From Notolepis coatsorum (taxonomy: Eukaryota; Chordata; Actinopteri; Aulopiformes; Paralepididae), in contig OZ020599.1 of NCBI GenBank assembly GCA_963971535.1, forward strand, positions 97,137,120-97,201,119: DNA of 64,000 nt, read 5' to 3'. A program made the position numbers and the translations under genes. Shown here in pieces: positions 44,945-64,000 of this stretch (within the stretch, counting starts at the first letter, position 1; every line of letters begins with the position of its first letter). The notes under the pieces were generated by a model. That model was not told where the DNA came from. It made no database searches and was given only the letters and a program-made list of their open reading frames with translations.

Positions 44945-45925
44945 GAGGGGCTGTCTCCTCGATAGAAGTCCCAGTAGAACGGAGAGGCTGTCTCCTCAAC
45001 AGAAGTCCCAGTAGAACGGAGGGGCTGTCTCCTCAACAGAAGTCCCAGTAGAACGGAGGAGCTGTCTCCTCGATAGAAGTCCCAGTAGAACGGAGGGGCT
45101 GTCTCCTCAATAGAAGTCCCAGTAGAACGGAGAGGCTGTCTCCTCAATAGAAGTCCCAGTAGAACGGAGGGGCTGTCTCCTCGATAGAAGTCCCAGTAGA
45201 ACGGAGGGGCTGTCTCCTCGATAGAAGTCCCAGTAGAACGGAGGGGCTGTCTCCTCGATAGAAGTCCCAGTAGAACGGAGGGGCTGTCTCCTCGATAGAA
45301 GTCCCAGTAGAACGGAGGGGCTGTCCCCTCGATAGAAGTCCCAGTAGAACGGAGGGGCTGTCTCCTCGATAGAAGTCCCAGTAGAACGGAGGGGCTGTCT
45401 CCTCGATAGAAGTCCCAGTAGAACGGAGGGGCTGTCCCCTCAATAGAAGTCCCAGTAGAACGGAGGGGCTGTCTCCTCAATAGAAGTCCCAGTAGAACGG
45501 AGGGGCTGTCCCCTCAATAGAAGTCCCAGTAGAACGGAGGGGCTGTCTCCTCGATAGAAGTCCCAGTAGAACGGAGGGGCTGTCCCCTCAATAGAAGTCC
45601 CAGTAGAACGGAGGGGCTGTCCCCTCAATAGAAGTCCCAGTAGAACGGAGGGGCTGTCCCCTCAATAGAAGCTCAAGTAGAAAGGAGGGGCTGTCTCCTC
45701 AATAGAAGCTCAAGTAGAAAGGAGGGGCTGTCTCCTCGATAGAAGTCCCAGTAGAACGGAGGGGCTGTCTCCTCGATAGAAGTCCCAGTAGAACGGAGGG
45801 GCTGTCTCCTCGATAGAAGTCCCAGTAGAAAGGAGGGGCTGTCTCCTCGATAGAGGCTCCAGTATAACTAATGGAGGAGCTGTTTCTTTGATAGAGGCTC
45901 CAGTAGAATGGAGGAGCTGTCCAGT
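44945..45925. repeat. 37-bp minisatellite, about 26 copies
   Basis: Unit CTGTCTCCTCGATAGAAGTC plus CCAGTAGAACGGAGGGG, in map3k12 intron 1, ending about 105 bp before the coding exon. Because 37 is not a multiple of 3, three units give a repeating 37-aa frame (a 294-codon minus-strand frame), which I treat as an artefact. Confidence 0.95.
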
Positions 45926-46089
45926 GCTGAAAACAGTCTTTTGTGCTGCAGGTGTAACAAACAAAGGTGGTGAATAGAACCATGGCGGGCTCCCTCTAAT
46001 GCACTTTTCCTTCTATACCTCTTCATCCAGGCTTACCTCCTCCTCTTCTGTCCTTCCATCCACCCTGACCTGCATCGGGGGAACCCCTG

Positions 46090-56549
<10,460 letters not shown>

Positions 56550-56988
56550 GTGAGTCGCTGTCCTTCAGCGCTGAAATATATTCCCTTCTGTCACGGATAT
56601 AACGACCATCTCTCCTCTATGGCTTTTCATTATGGTAATACGTTGTAGGTTATTCAAAGAATGAATGCGTACCGGTTCTATTTCATTATGGCTTTCGCTC
56701 AGCATCATCTGCACTGTACTTCACTTCGTGCACGAGCACTGAATAAAAAATTCCACCATGTACCTTTACATCCCAACATTCGTCTGGCCACACCCCCATC
56801 CGCTTACCTTCATAAGCAGGTGTGTGGTCACCTACTCGCCTCCTTCTTCACTTTCACCACAAGGAAGTGCCTTCGGTAGATCCCACACTTGACGAGGTTG
56901 TTAGCTGAAGAAAGTTGAGACGTGTTTACATTGTTGCTTGTTTTTTTTCCTTCTCTCATATATTTCGATAGAAAAAAACTAAGTCATA

Positions 56989-58629
56989 ATGTTTACTTCG
57001 GTGAGTTGCGCTCGCAACGCTACTCTTCACCAGCGGTTCTCCATTTCCGCCTCCGTCGTGCGTCTTGGAGCGGGGCTGAGACCTCTCTCGTGGTCGGCAG
57101 CCACGCCCGGTAGGCGTCCGATGGGTAGTTTGCCTCTCCAAGGAGCTGGTGCACCGGGGCCGTCGCCTGTGCGATGGCCTGGTTCCGGCTCTGGTTCCTC
57201 TGCTTCCGGGGAATCGTCCGCTGTTGGGCGGCCGGTTCCCTTGGTTGCGGGGGATTTGAGACGCAAACTTTTTGCGTCAGCTTGCTCCCGTCGCAAGATG
57301 GTGGCTTGCAGACGCGAACGGCCCGGTTTTGGTGAGTTGCTGGAGCCAGGTGAGGATGCGTCGGTCTCTACATGCCCGATGGAGACAGTGGACTACATGA
57401 TAGAGGCGGACGGGTTCTTATTTGAAGGCCCGGTGGAGACATGTCTCCCGCCCGTCCAGGTAACACTGGAGGGGGGTGAGATGTCTCCTTGGGGCGCCTC
57501 GTTCGAAGACGTTGGGGTAGAACCTCTGACTCGTCGGCGGGATGCCCTGCTATCAGCCACATCGGAGTGTGGCTCCTTGACCAGTAGTAGCCTGCTGTAT
57601 GTGAGGGATGCGGGCTCGGAGGAGGAAAGTCTGCAGGGGGAACTGCGTGCTTTGTTTCCCGAGCTCATGGCGGCGGCGGCAGTCGCAAACGGCGTACCGC
57701 TGCCGCAGCCACTGCCTGTTCCTGTCCCTGATGATCTCATAGGTCATCTATGGCAACGTCGCCCGGTGAGAAGGGTGGACGTTGTCTACCCATTTTTCCC
57801 CTCAATGGCGGCCTATGTCCGTCAGGGCCAGGTGGTCTCCCACATCATAGGCCTTACTCCTGCCTACGTGCAAGTCACGCGGGTGGCGGGTTTGGTCGAC
57901 GGTATGAAGGAGGGCGTGCCACGGCTTGATAGGCCGATGGCGGCGCTCCTTTGTCCGGAGGTGGTGTGGGAGCCGTTACGGAAGCCGGTTCCTCAAGGGA
58001 AATCGGCGAGGCGGTTGGCATATTGGAGCGACCAGTCATTTATCACTGGAACACAATCTCTAGCTGCCGCGTCTAACATCGCGCAGCTGGCGAGATTCAT
58101 GTCCGGGATATTGACGGGCGGCACGGAGCTGACTGATGTACAACATGACCAGCTCGCCCAGTCGGCAGGAGCCATCCTGCATCTGACTCAGCCGCAGGCT
58201 ATAGCCGCTGGGAAAGTGCGCGCCCTGGCAACTCTGGTCCAGCGCCACCTTTGGCTGGAGCAGGCGCGTGTGCCGGAGAAGAAGAAAGTTCCACTTCTGA
58301 CGGCACCCCTCTCCGATGCTGGACTATTCGGGATGACCTCGACTTGCAGAGAGATGCAGGAGGAGCGATCCGTGCTCCAGCCTCATTTCCCCCCTCCCGA
58401 TGTCGCCGGTGGAGTCAGACGGCCGCCACGTCGTCGAGCATCTTCCGCCGTGGCCGCCGCTGCCACCACCGCCACTGCTGGACCTTCGGGGAAGAAGGCC
58501 AGGAGGAGAGAGGGCGCCTCCGCTACGACAGCCGGCCCATCTACGCCCGGAGCCGACGGTAGGGATTGTCGTGACCAGCCGCCGATCGTTTACCGTCCCT
58601 CCGGTGCTCCACGAGGTGGCAAATCCTGA
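56989..58629 (+). CDS. DIRS-like ORF1 (gag-like) protein, 546 aa, intact
   Basis: One open frame with no stops. The N-terminal third is Ser/Gly/Pro-rich. The middle has PMETVDYMIEADGFLFEGPV and a conserved helical core: FFPSMAAYVRQGQVVSHIIG, ARRLAYWSDQSFITGTQSLA, AASNIAQLARFMSGILTGGT, AIAAGKVRALATLVQRHLWL, and KVPLLTAPLSDAGLFG, the segment typical of DIRS ORF1 in fish. The C-terminus is basic (RRPPRRRASS; GKKARRREG), suited to nucleic-acid binding. An AATAAA follows at about 58730. Family assignment rests on motif recall plus the element structure. Confidence 0.7.
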   Translation: MFTSVSCARNATLHQRFSISASVVRLGAGLRPLSWSAATPGRRPMGSLPLQGAGAPGPSPVRWPGSGSGSSASGESSAVGRPVPLVAGDLRRKLFASACSRRKMVACRRERPGFGELLEPGEDASVSTCPMETVDYMIEADGFLFEGPVETCLPPVQVTLEGGEMSPWGASFEDVGVEPLTRRRDALLSATSECGSLTSSSLLYVRDAGSEEESLQGELRALFPELMAAAAVANGVPLPQPLPVPVPDDLIGHLWQRRPVRRVDVVYPFFPSMAAYVRQGQVVSHIIGLTPAYVQVTRVAGLVDGMKEGVPRLDRPMAALLCPEVVWEPLRKPVPQGKSARRLAYWSDQSFITGTQSLAAASNIAQLARFMSGILTGGTELTDVQHDQLAQSAGAILHLTQPQAIAAGKVRALATLVQRHLWLEQARVPEKKKVPLLTAPLSDAGLFGMTSTCREMQEERSVLQPHFPPPDVAGGVRRPPRRRASSAVAAAATTATAGPSGKKARRREGASATTAGPSTPGADGRDCRDQPPIVYRPSGAPRGGKS

Positions 58630-58739
58630 GCGGCTCGTGGCAGGCGTTGCTAGGACCCAGTGACTGTTTCCCCCTGTGGTCCCCCCCCCTCTGTTTTTCC
58701 CTTCCCGGCCCGCTATGATTTTGTTCAAAAATAAAGAGT

Positions 58740-61560
58740 CCCCTCTAAAGGGGGACTGTATTTTTTGTTAACAAACTGTGTGTTTATTTACCAAACATAT
58801 GATGGGGTTGCAACGTGTGAATCTTCGCTAGTAAGGGTTGATAGGAGGGTTACATTCATGTTAGAGCTTAAGCAAGGCCTGCAGCCTACACTCGGTTGAA
58901 AAAGGGTTTTTTCTGCCTCGGCCTGAATCTCCACATAAAGGTAGAGGCTAGTTGTGTGCTCTGTTGCTTACACAGTGATATTGAGCTACAACACTGTTGT
59001 GTTGGGTTTGCAGTAATGCTCGTATGAAAACGTACCACGGCTCTGCCGTTCTCTCTCTCTCTATCAATGTTTTTTCTGTGTTACAACATGGATGCGGGTG
59101 TAGGATTCACACACACGCGACTTGGTCTTGTTATAAACCCTGTTCACAGATTATCTGTGGTTAGCGTGCATTGTATTAGCTTGCGCTATTCATTAGCATT
59201 GCTACTAAAGGTATCATATGGCTAGTTGTTGTTGTATGCAAGGGTTGGGCTTGTGAGGGGGTACCGGATAAACCCCTCCTTCCCTCTTCTGATTGGTCAG
59301 GGGGTTTATTCCTCTCTTATTAGATCAGTCAGGGCCAAGCTGTTAGACGGCTTGGCAGGGAGGGGGGGAAGGTTTCCCAGACTCTGCACCTATCACAGGC
59401 GTTGAGTCTTGGGTTTCCCCCCGTCATAGCACACATCACTACGCACGTTGCTATTGGACGATGGCTTCCATGAGTTAGACCCGTATGTAAGGTCTGTTAT
59501 TGTCAAAGTGTCGGGATAGAGCGTAGGAATTAAGGTTTCACTACGCTCGATATACGCGTAACTTGAGTCGGTTGGTCACATGACTCAAGGTTACCGTGGC
59601 TTTTTCAATCTGTGGCTCACGTGGGAAGTCTCTCTGGGGAGTTCCGTCTATCCTCTGTGGTAGGGATGACGGGATATAAAAATGTAAACAGTTTTTATCC
59701 TCGGCTGCGTCAAGTGGGATTCATGTCAGTCGGTGTTTCTTTCTTTTTTAATAAAAGAGTGTGGAGTATATGAAGCACCACACCCTTCTTGTCGTTCTCC
59801 CAGGCGCCTTGAGGGATCAATGTGGGGTCTGGTTAGACTGTTCATTGATGTGTTTTGTGTCCCGACGCATGCATAGTGCTGGCTCGGGGTGTTTCTGATA
59901 AGAATCATACGGGTGGCTAGTACGCCTTGGTTGCTTGTTATTAAAACAGCGTTTTTATAAAGCAACTGGGATGGGGGTTTTTTCCTCTTCCGAGAGCCTG
60001 TTACTAGGTCTCGACGGATTCTCGTTCATATCTGGGGGATGTTAACGGAATAGATCAGAACATAGGTAGAGGGGTCTCACGCCCTGGGGGTGGGCCACCG
60101 TGCACGGTTCAAGCCAGACCGTCTGGGTGGCGCCCTCTTTTCATATTTTAGATCAACACGCATATCTGCCCCTTCTCCTGGAGTAGGCATGTCGGCATGG
60201 TTAGGGCACGGGACTGGTTCTGGTCACGCTGGTCCAGGTCAGTTAACCCGTTGTCCGCCGGGGATGCAGATCTGCTGTGCTGGTACCCTGAGGGACTTGG
60301 GCTTTTTTCAGGGGGAAAAATGCCGGGTTGGCCCGGGTGTCACAGGGTTAGGCGTTATGGAGACCCTTTGTTGGGTACTCTTTTGTACCTGGCACTATTG
60401 TAAGGGACTGGTTCTCCTTTCTTTCGCTCCTCTCTCACGCATGGCGAAGAGGGGGCTGTTGGGGTGGTCTTCTGGACTCCCTCTGGTAATCCTGTGTGCT
60501 TCCCGGGCCGCCGGGCCCGGTCCGAAGTAAAGTTTTGTTGATACCGTAGGCCTGGGATAACCCTTTTTTGGAAACTGAAACACTTGTACTGCGGTATAGC
60601 TGGTGTATACCCGCAGGTGTGTTTTGGAGTTTTTTCTTGAGGGGTTATAGGAACAACCACCTTCTGTACCGAGAGGGTAGTTGATTCCCTGGTATGTTGG
60701 AGCAGAGTCAACTCCCGGGTTGCCCGGTTGAGTGTGCCCCTGCACGTTCATGACGTCTGCCAATCATGTCAGCCTTCTCTGCCTCGACCCCTCTGGGTGT
60801 TTTTTTTTTTAATGGAGGCTTTGTCATGGTAATCAACAACGCCAGCATACGCCCCTTCCGCCGGGGGGGCTGTTTTCAGCTGACTCCTTTGGCGCCTGTC
60901 TCGTCCGCAGTGCTCCAGGCTCAGGTTACAGCCTGTTGCCTGGTTTCCCCGGTGCGCTGCCTGCTTCCGTTGGTTAACCTTTTTGAGTGCTTACGGCCAT
61001 GCTGACTGCCTGTTCTGCAGGGTCAGTGTGCCAGGCGGTGTGCTATTGGGGGGAAAGGGCCCGCTCTTGGAGGGGCCTTATCCGAATACGCTGGCGATGT
61101 GGGGGGCGGTGTCCTTAAATGACCACCTGGTGGGGTCTTGATGCCTGGCGTCATTGACCTCTCCGGGCCCCCTTTTTCCAGGGGATCCAGTCCCTTCAGT
61201 GGGTCTGGGTCTTCCTTCGCGCTCCGCTGATACGGCCTTGCCACGGGGTTGGGTTTGCTCTTGACCCCGTGATTTTGGGGGCAGTAACGAGGTTGTTCCT
61301 TCCGTTCGTTCCCTGGTGGCATGCGGGTTGTGCGTGTGTGTAGTCGTGGGGTCAAGCCACGGTCTGCTCACCCTGTGCGTTGAGTTGCTTGAGTTCCTCT
61401 TCGCACGGTCGGATCCGTCTCCCTCCCGTAAGCCTCCAATAGGGGGGGTATCCTCCATTAGGGAGGGTCGGGGGGCTCGGTCCTCCCCGGTCTGATGGTT
61501 GTGGGGGGCCTCAGCGGGGTACATTTGTCGGGCTATGGCTCCCGCTCAGCCTCTCTTGCG
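58740..61560. other. Unassigned interior of the DIRS-like element
   Basis: In a full DIRS element RT/RNase H and recombinase genes would be here. Frames are short (up to about 150 codons) and none shows FADD/YADD, RNase H or the R-H-x-x-R/Y recombinase signature. The sequence may be a heavily decayed or replaced segment. Confidence 0.5.
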
Positions 61561-61652
61561 CAGATGATGCTGAGCGAAAGCCATAATGAAATAGAACGTA
61601 AGGTTATGTATATAACCAAGTTCTATGAATTATGGCGACGCTCAGCATCAGA
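61561..61652. other. Internal complementary region of the DIRS-like element
   Basis: The arm CAGATGATGCTGAGCGAAAG... complements the left end; AACGTAAGGTTATGTATATA... complements the right end. The two arms are also partly complementary to each other (CTGAGCG...CGCTCAG), forming a hairpin. In DIRS replication this region templates completion of both termini. Confidence 0.85.
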
Positions 61653-61886
61653 CGCCGCTGCGGCCCTTGATCTCGCCTTGTGGTGAAAGTTTGGGAAGGA
61701 GGCGAGTAGGTGACCACACACCGGCTTATGAAGGTAAGCGGATGGGGGTGTGGCCAGACGAATGTTGGGATGTAAAGGTACATGGTGGAATTTTTTTATT
61801 CAGTGTATGTACACGAAGTGAAGTACAGTGCTACTGGTGCTGAGCGCACCATAACTCACAGAACTTGGTTATATACATAACCTTAC

Positions 61887-62062
61887 GTTAACCTTTCACT
61901 ACCACACTACAGCAGGTTAACCCTTTCACTACCACACTACAGACAGTTAACCCTTTCACCACACTACAGACGGTTAACATTTCACTACCACACTACAGAA
62001 GGTTAACCTTTCACTACCACACTACAGAAAGTTAACCCTTTCACTACCACACTACATAAGGT
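61887..62062. repeat. 30-bp TTAACCCTTTCAC array D
   Basis: Six forward units of ACCTTTCACTACCACACTAC starting exactly at the DIRS right end; the shared GTT is both the element's last triplet and part of the repeat's GTTAACC. No units lie on the left side of the element. Confidence 0.9.
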
Positions 62063-64000
62063 TATATATCGTATTTGCTTATCGCGTCCCGCTCTGAGCC
62101 TTATGAGATACCCCTTATCTCCTATGATACCTACTGTATCCCCAACGAACAACTACATGCACCCACACCTGTATGGGGCCCCGCCCCTATGGAGGCGTAG
62201 CCCATATAACCATGACTCTGGTCACCAAACACCCTTCCTCTATTTTCATTCCAGCGTACTGGCTGCGTGCACCATACGTAACTAGCAGGATGAAACAGAT
62301 CAGAGTCATAATGTTGAAAGCTTACCGGAGGTTGCTGGCCCCTGGCATCTTCGACGCATGTTTTCGGCGACACGACGGGCCTATGTTGATGTTCCTTGTC
62401 TGATGACAGCAGATCGAGGTTCAGCTGTACAAGATTGGCTGTCGGGCCAGCTTGTACCCAGGTAGGCCCTGTGTCTTCAGGCATGGGTATTAGTGTTAGT
62501 AATGCTGGTTTGTTTTGTTACACAACCATGTTGTGTGTTGGCGCCGGGGGCAGGATGGTTTGGTGAACGTTCACTGCAGGGAACGGTTTCCAAGCTGTCT
62601 TGGTCGTGCTACTAAACATCTAATGCTATGCTACATGCTATCGCTAATGCCACATGCTACTACTACTGCTAACTGCTACGCTGTTCTAATGTCTCCGCCG
62701 TGAGATGTTGTCACTTCTCCCTCCTCTTGCCCGGTTCATCAATGAAGGTCAGTCGGTAGCTGTTGTGGTTTTTTTTGCTGAGTCCTATTTACCTTTTTTC
62801 GGGTAAATGGGTTGACAACAGGGTAGGCCGTGGCTAGGTAGCCTAGCCAGGTATGTTACCTTGTGTTCCGGCGGGGTCTATGGAACGGTGTCCCCATCTG
62901 GGGCGATGCGCGAGCTCGGCGGTGTAGCAGTAGAGCTATATTACTGCAGGATGGGACTTAACGGCGGGTTATGGCTCAGCTGGCTAGTTCCTATCCACAT
63001 TGGCGTCGGGTAGTGGGGCTATGGGTCCAGCCGACATGGTAAACATGTTGCGTGTCTGTGCGCAGGCGGTTGTTGATCTGGGTCCCACATCGCCTCACGC
63101 TAGGCTGTAGTAGTATAGGGGCAGGGCCGCCTGGGAGAAATGTGAGGCCCTGTGCGAATTTAAACGCGAGGCCCCCCACCCCCTGAGGCGGCCCTGTGTA
63201 GTGGGCTATTGTTTCGTTCTGTCACTCTGCTATGAGAAGGTCTGTCTTGCTACAGTTTTCTCTCCTCTCAACCATTCATACTGACGGTCAATCGGTATAC
63301 TGGGGGAGTAGTGCGGGGGGGGGGCTTTGTTTACCTTTTTTGGTAAATGGGCTAAGCTAGGGCTGGTGTGCTGTTGTGAATATTTTGAATGAAGGCGGGA
63401 CTAGTTCGCTCTGGTCCGCCTCCCCTTAACGTTGTGTGTATGGGTTTTCTGATTCTACAGTATTTTGTGGTTTAGTTCTTTTATTCATTTAACCCTTTCA
63501 TGGTGCACACCACAGTGGAGGTTGCTGTTTGCAACCACCACTGGTGCTCCGTGTTAACATCAGTCCTTTGTTTTTGACATATTGAAACAGTGCCCCGCCC
63601 GGCCGACGCCATGGGTGGGTCGGCCTGGTGAGTGGCTGGTGGGTTAAAGCTTGTACCGCCACGGTATGGAATTGGCAACGATTAGAACTGTGTTCGAATT
63701 GCTGTTTTTTTCTATTAAAAAAATTGTGTCTGGTGGCGGGGCCTTGAGGGCCAGCCGACGTCGACACATCGCGCGAGGTTGTTGACGTTATTAGCTTTGA
63801 CCCAGCCGCAAGCTATAACCGCTCAGGGTTCCCCTCTCCGCAGGGGATTTTGGTCTTCTGCTGGAGCGCGGGTGGTATTGTCCTAGGCCCTACACCGCCT
63901 CACACCGCACAGCCAGAAGAAGAGAGAGCACGGCCTCGTCAGCGGCGATGACGAGGCCCTCGACAGGCGGCCATGTTTTCCCCCGCCGGAGGTATCCTGG
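62063..64000. other. Unassigned right-edge region, probably repeat-derived
   Basis: No map3k12 exon and no long coding frame seen. GACCCAGCCGCAAGCTATAA at 63801 resembles GACTCAGCCGCAGGCTATAG in the DIRS gag (58184), so part may be a decayed relative. A short CTA/GCTA simple stretch lies near 62620-62690. Confidence 0.35.

Larger units (their letters stand above)
56675..61889 (+). mobile_element. Non-autonomous DIRS-like (tyrosine-recombinase type) retrotransposon
   Basis: Left terminal repeat 56675-56864 and right repeat about 61676-61889 are inverted copies (shared core AATTCCACCATGTACCTTTA and CATCCGCTTACCTTCATAAG). An internal complementary region at 61561-61652 is the exact complement of the first 37 bases of the element (61561-61597) and, from 61595, of its last 30 bases. 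This arrangement is diagnostic of DIRS elements. A GTT sits at both outer ends, as known for DIRS, with no target duplication. Only the gag-like ORF remains; no RT, RNase H or recombinase motifs were seen in the 2.9 kb after it. It lies in a map3k12 intron, sense orientation. Confidence 0.85.

Noticed and set aside
44596..45480. 294-codon minus-strand open frame
   Set aside because: It is only the 37-bp minisatellite read through three phases, giving a repeating 37-residue pattern; no start context or homology.
61078..61524. 148-codon minus-strand frame in the DIRS interior
   Set aside because: Low-complexity Pro/Arg/Thr composition, no family motif, and overlapping a similar-length frame in another phase.

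Overview
The window is nuclear DNA from a ray-finned fish, most likely a teleost. It holds two spliced vertebrate genes with canonical GT-AG introns, set in introns crowded with fish-type transposons (hAT, TTAA-flanked MITEs, L1 and L2/Rex1-like LINEs, tRNA-derived SINEs, a DIRS-like element), minisatellites and microsatellites. The lineage assignment is inference from gene structure and repeat types; I cannot name the species.

Minus strand, 4.6-40.9 kb: a complete aaas gene (ALADIN, a WD-repeat nucleoporin). All 16 coding exons can be placed, with matching splice phases, from the ATG at 40413 to the stop at 4657. They sum to 1554 nt (517 aa), and an AATAAA lies 57 nt past the stop. About 400 bp upstream of the ATG is a cluster of NRF-1, CRE and ETS sites, typical of a TATA-less housekeeping promoter.

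Plus strand, from about 42.9 kb past the right edge: map3k12 (dual leucine zipper kinase, DLK). There is a probable non-coding first exon ending at 43104 and a consensus CRE just upstream. Eleven coding exons between 46090 and 56549 cover the N-terminal region, the whole kinase domain, the leucine zippers and most of the C-terminal region (825 codons plus 2 nt). The last exon or exons lie beyond the window. The two genes are head to head about 2 kb apart. In human, AAAS and MAP3K12 both lie on 12q13, which supports naming this paralogue map3k12 rather than map3k13.

Everything else is repeat. From left to right: L1 copies at 0-2.4 and 5.5-8 kb; a series of TTAA-flanked elements of about 940 bp; a degenerate pogo-like HTH plus PHD-finger locus at 11-12 kb; a tRNA-headed SINE at 15 kb; an L2 split by a hAT element that carries a BED-finger transposase remnant (17-20.6 kb); nested MITEs at 24.3-27.1 kb; a 2-kb, 31-bp minisatellite touching aaas exon 6; a four-element nest at 35.9-38.4 kb; a 37-bp minisatellite at 45-46 kb; four arrays of a 30-bp repeat within 18 kb of map3k12; and a gag-only DIRS-like element at 56.7-61.9 kb with the diagnostic inverted terminal repeats and internal complementary region. 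The last 2 kb are mostly unassigned.

The most notable points are the gag-only DIRS derivative, the repeated TTAACCCTTTCAC arrays that end in inverted units, an L1 copy whose ORF1 is fused in frame to half of its reverse transcriptase, a map3k12 exon whose reading frame stays open through 700 bp of intronic minisatellite, and several insertions whose empty sites can be read directly from other copies in the window.
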